In this document: in pieces, positions 30,501-39,503 of the stretch
Layout of the letters: every line of letters begins with the position of its first letter
Numbering within the stretch: position 1 is the stretch's first letter
Assembly (NCBI GenBank): GCA_045863555.1
Contig: BTUU01000005.1
Location: 301,306-365,305, forward strand
Source of the DNA: JACRLV01 sp045863555
Lineage (GTDB): Bacteria > Planctomycetota > Phycisphaerae > UBA1845 > Fen-1342
Reading direction: 5' to 3'
DNA: 64,000 nucleotides
Notes under the pieces: model-generated
Seen by the model: the letters and a program-made list of their open reading frames with translations, nothing else
Told to the model about the DNA's origin: nothing
Database searches by the model: none
Translations under genes and position numbers: made by a program

Positions 30501-31253
30501 ATGAACCATGCGAAGCAACTGAATTTCGGGTCCGTGCTGCTCGCTTTCACCGCCATGGCTCTGGTCGCGGCAACCGCTGCCGCAAATATCAACCTGGAAT
30601 ATCGACCGACGCAGCAGACCGTCCAGGTTGGAGATGTCATTCAGGTCGGGCTCTTCGTCGTCAGTGATGATCCGGAAGCGGATCAGTCGCTCTCATCCAT
30701 GAGCGTGATCATCGCGTGGGATCCGGCCGATCTGGACCTGATTGGCATCGACTGCGGCGGCTGTCCGAACTGGATTTTCTCAGGTTTTCCTGATGATCCG
30801 TTCGGCCTGAACGAGGTGATTCCGCCGCAGGATGGCGATGGCCTGTATGTGGGCCTGGCCGCTCTCGGTGTGCCGGTCGTTGCCACGCCGGAGGGGACGC
30901 GCGCGACAACGCTGCGATTTGTTGCACTCCGGCCCGCCGCACCCACAACTCTCCGGATTCTGTCATCCGGCGGGACCCCCGCTACCCATACGGTCGTTTA
31001 TGACGGCCATGTTCCGAACCTCAACGTCACTGGGACGATCAGCAACGCCGATGTGACGATCGAATGCCTGCTGTGCCTCGGTGATCTCAACCGCGACGGT
31101 CTTGTCGATCTGGTCGACCTCGCCATGATGCTGTCGCACTATGGCATGATCGGGGGCATCACGCCTCAGGAGGGTGACATGGACTGTGACGAAGATGTGG
31201 ATCTGATCGATCTGGCTTTGCTGCTATCAAACTACGGAACGGTCTGCCCGTAA
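30501..31253 (+). CDS. secreted cohesin-like plus dockerin-type protein
   Basis: A 250-residue exported protein. It has a signal peptide of about 28 residues (VLLAFTAMALVAATAAA) and a cohesin-like beta-sandwich from about 30 to 180, beginning NINLEYRPTQQTVQVGDVIQ and containing MSVIIAWDPADLDLIGIDC. A dockerin-type pair, GDLNRDGLVDLVDLAMMLSH and DMDCDEDVDLIDLALLLSN, forms the C-terminus. It ends YGTVCP. An AAGGAG motif precedes the ATG. This gene has the minimal version of the module set found in the larger protein upstream, with which it may be co-expressed. A single chain carrying both interaction partners could self-assemble, but binding specificity is unknown. Confidence 0.85.
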   Translation: MNHAKQLNFGSVLLAFTAMALVAATAAANINLEYRPTQQTVQVGDVIQVGLFVVSDDPEADQSLSSMSVIIAWDPADLDLIGIDCGGCPNWIFSGFPDDPFGLNEVIPPQDGDGLYVGLAALGVPVVATPEGTRATTLRFVALRPAAPTTLRILSSGGTPATHTVVYDGHVPNLNVTGTISNADVTIECLLCLGDLNRDGLVDLVDLAMMLSHYGMIGGITPQEGDMDCDEDVDLIDLALLLSNYGTVCP

Positions 31254-31316
31254 GCAGCGGCTTGAAGCAGACAGATCGGCCCAGTCAACTCCTCGGGGCC
31301 CATGTGCCCGCTGTTG

Positions 31317-31356
31317 GAACGCCCGCCGGGTTCGAACCGGCGGGCGTTCTTTTCTT
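31317..31356 (+). terminator. rho-independent terminator after the gene ending at 31253
   Basis: A perfect 13-base stem (31317-31329 with 31337-31349) closes a seven-base loop and is followed by TTTTCTT. It separates the cohesin/dockerin pair from the next secreted-protein gene. Confidence 0.92.
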
Positions 31357-31433
31357 CCATGCGAAGCGATCGCGGCAGGTCACGGTCATCCAAAACCGCG
31401 CCTGCTCCGTTTCATGCTTCAAGGAGGCGCAGC

Positions 31434-33038
31434 ATGTTCAGATGCAGGACGGTCGCATTTGCGGTGGTGCTCGGGACCCTGCTTTCGGGTTGGGGCGCGA
31501 TCGGTGATGACGCGCCCGTCGGCGGACCGGCTGTGGACCGGCCTTTTCGAATCGCCGTCGTCGATGCCGCAACCGGCCGTGGCGTTCCCCTGGTCGAACT
31601 CATTACCGTGAACGGTATCGTCCACGTCACCGATTCCGCCGGCGTCATCGCTTTTCGCGAGCCCGGACTCATGGACCAGGATGTCTTCTTCAGCGTCAAA
31701 AGCCACGGCTACACGTTTCCAAAGGACGGATTCGGCATGGCCGGCCTGCGACTGCGACCAACCGCCGACGGCGCGGCCACCGTTCGCGTCGACCGCGTCA
31801 ATATCGCCCACCGGCTTTACCGTCTTACCGGCCAGGGCATCTACCGTGACTCCATCCTCCTCGGTGACCGGCCCCCCATCGAACAGCCCCTGCTTTGCGG
31901 AGGCGTCCTCGGGCAGGACAGCATCCAGCGCGCTCTCTACCGGGGAAAGATCTACTGGTTCTGGGGCGACACCGCCCGCGCCAGCTATCCCCTCGGCAAT
32001 TTTGCGATGTCGGGCGCGACCTCCGCGCTGCCACCGCCGCGCGGCCGCGGCCTCGACCCGGCCAGGGGCGTCAACTACGAGTATTTCACAAGTTCTGACG
32101 GCTTTTCGCGGCCGATGTGCCCGATTGAGGGACAGCCCGGGCCAGTCTGGTGCGACGGCATGACGGTCGTCGCGGATTCAAGCGGCCGCGAGCGACTGCT
32201 GTGCCGCTTTGCGCGCATGAAGTCGCTGGGTGAGACGTATGAGCAGGGATTTGCCGTCTATAACGATGACAAGGAGGTCTTTGAGCCGGCCAATCGCATT
32301 CCGCTCGATGCGGTGCTCTTCATGCGGGGGAATCCGATCCGGGTGAAGGATTCGGACGGCGATTATTTCTACTTCGCGTCGCCGCTGCCGCTGGTGCGCT
32401 GCCGCGCGGTGTTTGACGCCCTGCTGGACCCTGGCCAGTACGAGGCCTATACCTGCCTCGAGTCTGGCGCGCGATACAACATCGACGATCCGCGACTTGA
32501 TCGCCGCGATGGCCGGCTGATCTACGGCTGGAAACGCGATACGGGCCTGGTGCTTCAGAAAGAGCAGAAGGAACTGATCGAGAAGGGGCTGATGAAACCA
32601 GACGAGGCCCTGATCCAGTTGCACGATGCGGCCGGCGCGGACAGCACGATTCGAAAACCGGTTCTTGCTCACTCCGGTACGGTCGCGTGGAACGACTACT
32701 GCCGCGCGTGGCTGATGGTGTTTCAGGAAGGCTGGGGCACGTCGCTCTGCGGCGAAATCTGGATCGCGACCGCCCCGTCGCTCACGGGCCCATGGTCCGC
32801 CGCCCGGAAGATCATCACGCATGACGACTACTCGTTTTACAACGTGGCGCACCACCCGTTTTTCGACCAGGAGGGCGGGCGGGTCATCTACCTCGAAGGC
32901 ACGTATACGATGGCGTTCTCGGGAACAAAGACGCCGACTCCGCGCTATGATTACAACCAGATCATGTACTCCGTCGACCTTGCCGACCCCCGACTGGGCC
33001 TGCCGCAGGCTGGTCCGGCCTCGCGGCGGACCAACTGA
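31434..33038 (+). CDS. secreted protein with DUF4185/GH43-like propeller
   Basis: A 534-residue protein whose start at 31434 is supported by AAGGAGG at 31421-31427. The N-terminus has a signal-like hydrophobic run (VAFAVVLGTLLSGWGAI). A short carboxypeptidase-regulatory-like or Ig-like region (RIAVVDAATGRGVPLVELIT) follows, then a large domain with propeller-like motifs such as ALYRGKIYWFWGDTARASY, GPVWCDGMTVVADSSGRERL and EIWIATAPSLTGPWSAARKI. This arrangement recalls DUF4185 or glycoside hydrolase family 43/117-type five-bladed propellers. Catalytic residues were not identified. No dockerin or sorting signal is seen, so it may be a periplasmic enzyme or a soluble secreted one. Confidence 0.65.
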   Translation: MFRCRTVAFAVVLGTLLSGWGAIGDDAPVGGPAVDRPFRIAVVDAATGRGVPLVELITVNGIVHVTDSAGVIAFREPGLMDQDVFFSVKSHGYTFPKDGFGMAGLRLRPTADGAATVRVDRVNIAHRLYRLTGQGIYRDSILLGDRPPIEQPLLCGGVLGQDSIQRALYRGKIYWFWGDTARASYPLGNFAMSGATSALPPPRGRGLDPARGVNYEYFTSSDGFSRPMCPIEGQPGPVWCDGMTVVADSSGRERLLCRFARMKSLGETYEQGFAVYNDDKEVFEPANRIPLDAVLFMRGNPIRVKDSDGDYFYFASPLPLVRCRAVFDALLDPGQYEAYTCLESGARYNIDDPRLDRRDGRLIYGWKRDTGLVLQKEQKELIEKGLMKPDEALIQLHDAAGADSTIRKPVLAHSGTVAWNDYCRAWLMVFQEGWGTSLCGEIWIATAPSLTGPWSAARKIITHDDYSFYNVAHHPFFDQEGGRVIYLEGTYTMAFSGTKTPTPRYDYNQIMYSVDLADPRLGLPQAGPASRRTN

Positions 33039-33427
33039 CGCGGCCCTGTCGTCGATGGCCCCCCGCCTTCGCACAGGTTGTCCGCTGCGTAACGAACTCG
33101 CGCTCGGACAGGCTCCGCTTCAGCACCCGTGTTGCGCCGTGGGCGAACTGACACTCATCGGTCGCGCCAATTGACAGCGGCGATGTGCCGCAACTCGCGC
33201 AGTTCGACGGATTTAGGAACAGGCGAACCCGGCTGGTGACAAATTCACAAAGCTGACGGAGCGGAGGGTGAAGATTTCTCTCGACAAGTACCAGTACAGA
33301 GGTCCTTGCATTGACGATGCGCAGGCGTTTCAAGCAGCGGCGCGGGGCATGCGTGGGGGCGGCGGCCCGCGGTTTCACACCTCGTCGGGAGTGGTCGAAT
33401 CGGCGATTTTCGGGTAAAACTTGACCC
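33039..33427. other. 389-base gap upstream of dnaN
   Basis: No gene, terminator or DnaA-box cluster was seen. The site matters because dnaN is often near oriC, but no TTATNCACA-type boxes or A+T-rich unwinding region were found, and no dnaA is adjacent. The promoter of the dnaN-dciA-gyrB operon must lie here. Confidence 0.55.
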
Positions 33428-34546
33428 ATGAAGACCGTCCTCCCACGTCAGGAATTTCAGGATGCCCTGGGCGCGATCACCTCGCTCACGGGCGGGCGCA
33501 CGACAAAGCCCATTCTCGCGTGCGTCAAGATCACGGCTACGAAAAAGACCGTCGAGCTGAGTGCGACCGACGGCGAGGCTGCCCTCCGGGTTGAGCTGCC
33601 CGCCCTGTCCACGGCGAAGGAGGGAACGGCGGTCGTCGCGGCGGACCGCCTGCTCTCGATCGTCCGTGAAATGACGGACGTCGAGCTGGCGATCGAGTCG
33701 GATGACCGGCACTGCACAATCAAGGGGGAGGGCAGCGAGTTTCGCATCTATGTCATGAACCCGGCGGACTTCTCCCCGGTGCCGGAATTCGACGGGGAAG
33801 GCGATCTGGTCGTCGACGGGGCGCTGCTGCGCCGGATGATCGCCATGACGATCTACGCCGCCGCCCGCGAGACGAGTCGCTACGCGATCAACGGCGTCCT
33901 GTGGCAGAAACAGGGCAAGAAGCTGTTCCTTGTCGCAACGGACGGTCGCCGCCTGGCCCGGTCCGGAGGCGATATCCGCGCATCCTCGAGCGGCGATTTC
34001 GAAGCCATTGTCCCGGCCAAGGCACTGAACGTGTTTGAGCGCGTGTTCACTGCCCCGAAGACCGAAGAAGACTGGCGCGTCGATATCAAGGTCGCCCCGA
34101 ACCAGATTCTCCTCCGCAGCGGCCACCGCATGCTGGCGACCGTTCTCGTGGAAGGACACTTCCCGAGCTACAAGGAAGTCATTCCCGAAAGCAACGACAA
34201 GCGTGCCGGCATCCGCCGGGAGGATTTCATCGCGGCCGTTCGCAAGGCCGCCCTGCTGACCACCGAAGACTCGCGCGCGGTGCGGCTCAGTTTCCAGAAG
34301 AACCAGCTCGTGCTGACGTCCTCGGCGCCGGACCAGGGCGATGCCCGGGTGCAGGTCGCGATCGGGTTCCAGGGGTCTCCGATCGACATCGGCTTCAACC
34401 CCGTGTTCCTGAACGATGCGCTGCGCGCCGCGCCTTTTGAGACGGTGTTCTTCGAGATGAGCGAGTCGTTCAAGCCCGGCGTCATCTGCGGCGAGGACAA
34501 ACACGACTTCCTCTATGTCGTCATGCCGGTCTCCTTGCAGAATTAG
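33428..34546 (+). CDS. dnaN: DNA polymerase III beta sliding clamp
   Basis: A 372-residue beta clamp of normal length. It encircles DNA and tethers polymerase III and other replication and repair proteins. The three-domain pattern is visible: MKTVLPRQEFQDALGAITSL at the start of domain I, YAAARETSRYAINGVLW and FLVATDGRRLARSG in domain II, and the C-terminal YVVMPVSLQN that forms part of the partner-binding pocket. No Shine-Dalgarno motif precedes the ATG. It is followed six bases later by a DUF721/DciA gene and then gyrB, forming an evident operon. dnaA and recF, frequent neighbours elsewhere, are absent. Confidence 0.96.
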   Translation: MKTVLPRQEFQDALGAITSLTGGRTTKPILACVKITATKKTVELSATDGEAALRVELPALSTAKEGTAVVAADRLLSIVREMTDVELAIESDDRHCTIKGEGSEFRIYVMNPADFSPVPEFDGEGDLVVDGALLRRMIAMTIYAAARETSRYAINGVLWQKQGKKLFLVATDGRRLARSGGDIRASSSGDFEAIVPAKALNVFERVFTAPKTEEDWRVDIKVAPNQILLRSGHRMLATVLVEGHFPSYKEVIPESNDKRAGIRREDFIAAVRKAALLTTEDSRAVRLSFQKNQLVLTSSAPDQGDARVQVAIGFQGSPIDIGFNPVFLNDALRAAPFETVFFEMSESFKPGVICGEDKHDFLYVVMPVSLQN

Positions 34547-34552
34547 TGAGCC

Positions 34553-34906
34553 ATGACCGAGCGTCAGTTCCTCTGGACGATGAAGAATCGCTCGCGGCGA
34601 GCCGCGCAGTTCGTCACCGACGCGCCGCTTGGCCGGGTCGTGCGTGAAATCGCCCGTGATGTGCGCAGCCTGGAGCGCGCGGCGGAGGCCTGGCGCGGGG
34701 TTGCTCGGCCGGATTGGCTCGGGGCCGCGCGCGCGGTGGAGGTTCGCGACGGCATGCTCATCGTCGAAGTCGATTCGCCGGTGCTGCTCGAACGCATCCG
34801 CCGGCAGCAGGCGGCGCTGGGAAGGCAGATTTCAAAGCAGACCCCGGGTGTCCGCGGCCTGCGGGCCGTTCGGGCCGGTGCGGCCGAGGATGGCGAGGCA
34901 AGATGA
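34553..34906 (+). CDS. DUF721/DciA-like protein
   Basis: A 117-residue protein of the DUF721 family, which includes DciA, a loader or operator of the replicative helicase DnaB in bacteria lacking DnaC or DnaI. The core from about residue 35 to 105 shows ARDVRSLERAAEAWRGVARP, ARAVEVRDGMLIVEVDSPV and LLERIRRQQAALGRQI, the family's KH-like pattern. Its position between dnaN and gyrB supports a replication role. The last codon overlaps the ATG of gyrB in an ATGA junction. Assignment to DciA function is by family and context only. Confidence 0.85.
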   Translation: MTERQFLWTMKNRSRRAAQFVTDAPLGRVVREIARDVRSLERAAEAWRGVARPDWLGAARAVEVRDGMLIVEVDSPVLLERIRRQQAALGRQISKQTPGVRGLRAVRAGAAEDGEAR

Positions 34907-37350
34907 CCGAATCGACGTTGACGCCGCCTGACAAGAGCAATTACGACGAAAAAGCCATCACGATGCTGGAGGGCATCGAGCACATTCGCGCGCGCCCGGG
35001 CATGTACATCGGCGACACGAGCGTGAACGGCCTCCACCACCTCCTGTACGAGGTGCTCGACAACTCGATCGATGAATCGCTCGCCGGCTACTGCCGGAAC
35101 ATCACCGTCACCCTTGGGCCGGACAACACCGCCGCGGTTGAGGATGACGGCCGCGGCATCCCCGTCGGCTTCAAGGAAGAGTACGGCATGTCAGCGCTCG
35201 AGCTGATCATGACGAAGACCAACGCGGGCGGGAAGTTCGACCGCAGCTCCTACAAGGTTTCGGCCGGCCTCCACGGCATCGGCGTCACGGCCGTCAACGC
35301 GGTCAGCGAATGGCTGGAGGTGTGGTCGATCCGCGACTCGAAGATCTGGCACATGCGCTTCCAGCGAGGCAAATCGCAGGGCAAGCTGGAGTGCGAAGGC
35401 GACGCCGGGGGCAAGCGCGGCACGCGGGTGGTCTTCAAGCCGGACCCGGACATGTTCGGCTCGGTCGAATTCAGCCACGAGACGATCGGCCGCCGCCTGC
35501 GCGAGATGGCCTATCTGAATTCGGGCGTGCGGTTCGTGTTCATCGATGATCGGCTCGGCTCGAAGGAGGAGTTCTTCTACGAGGAGGGCATCCGCCAGTT
35601 CGTGGAGCACCTCAACGAAGGCAAGGAGCCGGTCCACCCGACGATCTATTTCCGCCGCGAGGACGATGCCACGCGACTCCTCTGCGAAGTCGCGATGCAG
35701 TACACCGACGCGTACGTCGAGACGACCTTCTGCTTCGCGAACAACATCAACACCAAGGAAGGCGGCACGCACCTTTCGGGCTTCCGCGCGGCCCTGACCC
35801 GCGTCGTGAACGCCTACGCGAGGAAGGAAGGCCTCTACAAGGAAAAAGACCCGGTACCCACCGGCGACGACATTCGCGAGGGCCTGACGGCGATCATCTC
35901 CGTGAAGGTCCCGGAGCCGCAGTTCGAGAGCCAGACCAAGATCAAGCTCAACAACGCCGAGGTCGGGACCTTCGTCGAAAGCGTCGTGGGCGAAATGCTC
36001 ACGAACTACTTCGAGGAACACCCGCCCGAGGCCAAGCGCATCGTCAACAAAGCCGTGCAGGCGGCGCTCGCCCGCGAGGCGGCCAGAAAGGCCCGTGAAA
36101 CCGCCAGAAAGTCGGCGATGACCGGCGGCGGCCTCTCGCGAAAGCTCGTCGACTGCTCCAGCCGCGACCGCGACGAGACAGAGCTGTTCATCGTCGAGGG
36201 CGATTCGGCCGCCGGCTCAGCCAAGGGCGGACGCGACGCGATGACGCAGGCGATCCTGCCGATCCGCGGAAAGATTCTGAACGTCGAGAAAGCCCGGCTC
36301 CACAAGGTTCTCAGCCACGAGGAAATCCTCGAAATCATCAAGGCGCTCGGCACGGGCATCGGCGTCGACGACTTCGACCCGTCAAAGCTCCGCTACGGCC
36401 GCATCATCCTCATGACCGATGCGGACGTCGACGGCTCGCACATCCGCACGCTGCTGCTGACGTTTTTCTTCCGCCACCTGCGCGCGCTGATCGACAAGGG
36501 CCACGTCTACATCGCGCAGCCGCCGCTCTACGAGCTGAGCAAGGGCAAGAAGGCCCAGTACGTCATCGACGACGCCGCGCTCAATCAGCGGCTGACGCAC
36601 CTCGGTCTCGATTCGACCGTCATGGAGATCCGCCGGCCGGACCAGCCGCCCCGCCGCCAGACCCGCGAAGAGCTCGGCGCGCTGCTGGAGCTTTGCGAGG
36701 ATATCCAGCACCAGGGCAAGATCCTCGCCCGCCGCGGCATCATCCTGAAGGATTTCATCGAGGCGTACTACGACAACGGCCGCCTGCCGACGATGCGCGT
36801 CCAGGCGGGCGAGGCCGAGGCGCTGCTCTATGGTACGGAAGACCTTGACGCCTTCCGGCGCGAGCATTCCGGCGAGGTCCTGCGCACCGAGCTGACCGAG
36901 GTCAGGCAGCTTCAGAAGAGCCTGCTGGAACTCGCCGACTACGGCTGCACGGTCGACGACCTGTTCGCGGTCCGGGAAGAACTCATCACCGGCGATCACG
37001 CGGCGGCCGTCTTTGTACTCATCCACGGCGACGCCGCTCCGATCGAGCTCGACAACCTCGCCGCCCTGCCCGACGGCGTCCGTTCGATCGGGAGCGCGGG
37101 CTGGGAGATCAAGCGGTTCAAGGGGCTGGGCGAGATGAACAAGGACCAGCTCTGGGAAACGACGATGGACCCTTCGAAGCGCGTGCTGCGAAAGGTCGTC
37201 ATCGGCGAGATGAGCGACGACCCGGAGCAGGCGGACATCGACGCCGTCGAGGCGGACCGGATGTTCAGCATCCTTATGGGCGAGGATGTCGACAAGCGGA
37301 AGGATTTCATCGCGGTCAACGCGATTCACGTGAAGAACCTCGACGTCTAG
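34903..37350 (+). CDS. gyrB: DNA gyrase subunit B
   Basis: An 815-residue type IIA topoisomerase ATPase subunit. Together with GyrA it introduces negative supercoils. Motifs in order: RPGMYIGDTSVNGLHHLLYE, the ATP/Mg-binding Asn in VLDNSIDES (Asn54), GRGIPV, GLHGIGVTAVNAVSEW, the TOPRIM glutamate in VEGDSAAGSAKGGRD (about 430), and the metal-binding acidic cluster TDADVDGSHIRTLL (about 505). A C-terminal KGLGEMN...TMDP segment contacts GyrA. The region of about 170 residues between TOPRIM and that tail makes it long, like the Gram-negative E. coli-type enzyme rather than the about 640-residue Gram-positive form. The start overlaps the preceding stop. gyrA is not in the window. Confidence 0.96.
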   Translation: MTESTLTPPDKSNYDEKAITMLEGIEHIRARPGMYIGDTSVNGLHHLLYEVLDNSIDESLAGYCRNITVTLGPDNTAAVEDDGRGIPVGFKEEYGMSALELIMTKTNAGGKFDRSSYKVSAGLHGIGVTAVNAVSEWLEVWSIRDSKIWHMRFQRGKSQGKLECEGDAGGKRGTRVVFKPDPDMFGSVEFSHETIGRRLREMAYLNSGVRFVFIDDRLGSKEEFFYEEGIRQFVEHLNEGKEPVHPTIYFRREDDATRLLCEVAMQYTDAYVETTFCFANNINTKEGGTHLSGFRAALTRVVNAYARKEGLYKEKDPVPTGDDIREGLTAIISVKVPEPQFESQTKIKLNNAEVGTFVESVVGEMLTNYFEEHPPEAKRIVNKAVQAALAREAARKARETARKSAMTGGGLSRKLVDCSSRDRDETELFIVEGDSAAGSAKGGRDAMTQAILPIRGKILNVEKARLHKVLSHEEILEIIKALGTGIGVDDFDPSKLRYGRIILMTDADVDGSHIRTLLLTFFFRHLRALIDKGHVYIAQPPLYELSKGKKAQYVIDDAALNQRLTHLGLDSTVMEIRRPDQPPRRQTREELGALLELCEDIQHQGKILARRGIILKDFIEAYYDNGRLPTMRVQAGEAEALLYGTEDLDAFRREHSGEVLRTELTEVRQLQKSLLELADYGCTVDDLFAVREELITGDHAAAVFVLIHGDAAPIELDNLAALPDGVRSIGSAGWEIKRFKGLGEMNKDQLWETTMDPSKRVLRKVVIGEMSDDPEQADIDAVEADRMFSILMGEDVDKRKDFIAVNAIHVKNLDV

Positions 37351-37410
37351 GCCGGCGCCGCCCGCGTGGGCAGTCGCCGTGTCCCGGCCGCGAAGCTTGG
37401 GGAGTGTGTC

Positions 37411-37575
37411 ATGGGCAAGCTCGTCGGACTGCTGCTGATCGTCGCCGTCGCCGCCGGCGCGTATTACATGATGAACCAGGATTCCTCAGAGGAAGCCCCG
37501 GTGGCGAAGAAGGAAAACAAGGACGCCCTCAAGCCTGAGGAGAAGGTCGGCGTTTCGACGGGCCTCATGCCCTGA
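37411..37575 (+). CDS. small membrane-anchored protein
   Basis: A 54-residue protein with one N-terminal hydrophobic helix (KLVGLLLIVAVAAGAYYMM) followed by a charged Lys/Glu-rich tail. The start at 37411 has GGGGAG about nine bases upstream. It sits between gyrB and tRNA-Leu, 60 bases past gyrB. No family was recognised. Its composition and clear ribosome site make it likely to be real. Confidence 0.6.
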   Translation: MGKLVGLLLIVAVAAGAYYMMNQDSSEEAPVAKKENKDALKPEEKVGVSTGLMP

Positions 37576-37646
37576 ATATCATGGAGCGCGGTCGTCTCGG
37601 CTGTGCTCCGTGTAACCGCCGGTGAGCCCGCCACGGCTCATCGATC

Positions 37647-37731
37647 GCCGGAGTGGCGGAATTGGCAGACGCGCGGGATTCAAAATCCCGTGCCCCTCAA
37701 AGGCGTGTGGGTTCGATTCCCACCTCCGGCA
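37647..37731 (+). tRNA. tRNA-Leu, anticodon CAA
   Basis: An 85-base class II tRNA. The acceptor stem GCCGGAG pairs with CTCCGGC. The D-arm contains TGGCGGAATTGGCAGACGC. The anticodon stem CGGGA/TCCCG closes loop TTCAAAA with anticodon CAA (decoding UUG). A long variable arm (GCCCCTCAAAGGCG) and the T-arm GTGGGTTCGATTCCCAC follow. The discriminator is A and CCA is not encoded. Confidence 0.97.
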
Positions 37732-37811
37732 ATGTGATCTCCTCCTCGCAGCCTGAACCCGGGGCGCTGCGTGCGCCGGCCGACACCGGGCGGGACCAGC
37801 CGGCGTGTCTG

Positions 37812-39503
37812 ATGAGCCGCGGGCGCTTCGTGGTGCTCGCTGCGTTGATCCTCCTCGCGACCGGCGCGCTGCGCTACGCGATCGGCACGCGCATGCCGGT
37901 CATCGCGAAGGATGGCGTCGGCTACTGCTGGAATGCCCGCGCGCTGGGAGCGGAGGGCGCGGCCGCGCTGCAGCGTGAGGATTTCAACCAGCATCCGCTC
38001 TTTCCGCTTTCGATTCTCGGCGTCGAGCGCGTCCTGACGCAGCTCGGCGCGAGGCCATCGCCCGAGACGTGGCAGCACGCCGGCCGGATCGTTGCGTTCG
38101 GGAGCGGTCTGCCCGGGGTCATCCTCATCGGCTGGCTCGCCCATCGCGTGGCCCGCGGAGCCGCGCCGGGTCGCTGCTGCCGCCGCGTCTCACTCTGGGC
38201 GATGGTCATTGCCGGTCTGCTGCCGCTGAATACCGCGCTCTCGGTCGACGTTCTTTCGGAACCGCTCTTCTTCGTGCCCTATCTGGCCGGCGCGGCGCTG
38301 ATGGTTGACTGGCGCATCGAACGCCGCGTCCTGACGGTCGCGTTGATCGTTGGCGTCTGCGCCGGCCTGGCCTTTCTCGTGCGGCCGGAGGGCGCGGCGA
38401 TCGGGCTTGGCGCCGCGGCGGTGCTGCTGCGGCAGACGCCGCGGTTCCGCATCCTCCGTCTCGCCGGCGCAGGGGCGGCGCTCGCGGCGGGTTTCCTGAT
38501 TTGTGCACTCCCGTACTGGGCGGCGCTCGGCAAGTTCAGCCCCAAGGAGAGTAAGCAGGAGATCCGCGAATTCCGGCCGGCGGCGGTTCGACCGGGCGCG
38601 GGGCAGCTTGGGGGGCCATTGCTCCTCGCCGCGACAGAGTATGAGGTCTACGGCGTCGGTACTGCCCTTCTGGAAGCTGCCCGTGAGACGTTCCGTGCCG
38701 GGCGCGTCGTTGTCGTTCTCCTGGCGCTTATCGCGCTCGCGGCGTGGCGGCGGAAGCTGCTGGGTACCACGCTCGTGGGCATCGGCGTCGTCGCGACGGT
38801 GCACTTCGGGCTCTGCGTGGTGCTGCTGCTGCGGCATGGTTACCTCGATCAGCGGCATACGCTGGCGGTCGTGCTGCTGCTCATTCCTGCGGCCGCGGCG
38901 ACGCTTGACTGGCTGATTGCGGCTTCGCGGGTTCGCGGCCGGGCGGCCTGGGGCGGCGTCGCCGCGGTCGGGTTGCTGTCGCCGCTGGCGGTGTATTCGC
39001 TGCGGGTGCCGCATCACGACGAGGGCTACCTGCGCGAGGCCGCGGCGGAGATCGTGGCCGAGGCGGAGCATGAGCACGAACCGGTGTGGGTGACGGGCCG
39101 AGCGCCGGGGCTGGTCCTCGGCGGTTCATCGATCCGGCGCGTCGCGTTCTATGCCGATGCGACGTACGCGGGGTACTTTGAGAACGCGGCGACGCTGGAT
39201 GAGCGGTTCGCCGATCTGCGCTGGCGGCTGGTTGCCGATCCGCCGGTGGCGGACTGGTTCGCGATCGAGGCGGCGGCGGTCTGTGAGGACGTGTCGAACG
39301 AGCTGGAGGCGAACCGGGCGCTGCTCGACCGGCTGTTCGCGGACGCCGAAGTCGCGGGGGCGCTGGCGAACCGGCTGCCGCCGATGGAGATGCGCGGCGG
39401 GGCGGCGCTGCATGTGTTTCGGCTGGCACGGCGGCCGGGCGCAGCGGCGGGGCCCGTGGCGACTGCGCCGGCCTCGGGCGACGCCGGTGGAGGCGGGCCA
39501 TGA
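37812..39503 (+). CDS. GT-C fold (GT39/ArnT-like) glycosyltransferase
   Basis: A 563-residue polytopic membrane protein with about ten or more hydrophobic helices. The first extracytoplasmic loop carries the GT-C type acidic motif (AKDGVGYCWNARALG, Asp at about 36, and NQHPLFPLSILG). Such enzymes transfer sugars from lipid-linked donors to proteins or lipids at the outer membrane face. Donor and acceptor are unknown. The ATG at 37812 was chosen because a longer open frame runs backward through the tRNA-Leu and is spurious. A GTG at 37734 is possible. Its stop overlaps the next gene by four bases. Confidence 0.78.
   Translation: MSRGRFVVLAALILLATGALRYAIGTRMPVIAKDGVGYCWNARALGAEGAAALQREDFNQHPLFPLSILGVERVLTQLGARPSPETWQHAGRIVAFGSGLPGVILIGWLAHRVARGAAPGRCCRRVSLWAMVIAGLLPLNTALSVDVLSEPLFFVPYLAGAALMVDWRIERRVLTVALIVGVCAGLAFLVRPEGAAIGLGAAAVLLRQTPRFRILRLAGAGAALAAGFLICALPYWAALGKFSPKESKQEIREFRPAAVRPGAGQLGGPLLLAATEYEVYGVGTALLEAARETFRAGRVVVVLLALIALAAWRRKLLGTTLVGIGVVATVHFGLCVVLLLRHGYLDQRHTLAVVLLLIPAAAATLDWLIAASRVRGRAAWGGVAAVGLLSPLAVYSLRVPHHDEGYLREAAAEIVAEAEHEHEPVWVTGRAPGLVLGGSSIRRVAFYADATYAGYFENAATLDERFADLRWRLVADPPVADWFAIEAAAVCEDVSNELEANRALLDRLFADAEVAGALANRLPPMEMRGGAALHVFRLARRPGAAAGPVATAPASGDAGGGGP

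Noticed and set aside
33039..33427. Replication origin next to dnaN
   Set aside because: No cluster of DnaA boxes or A+T-rich segment was seen, and dnaA is not adjacent.
37653..37811. Long open frame running through tRNA-Leu into the glycosyltransferase
   Set aside because: The tRNA folds completely, and the peptide it would encode (AELADARDSKSR) is the well-known artefact of reading a tRNA-Leu. The glycosyltransferase start was set downstream at 37812.
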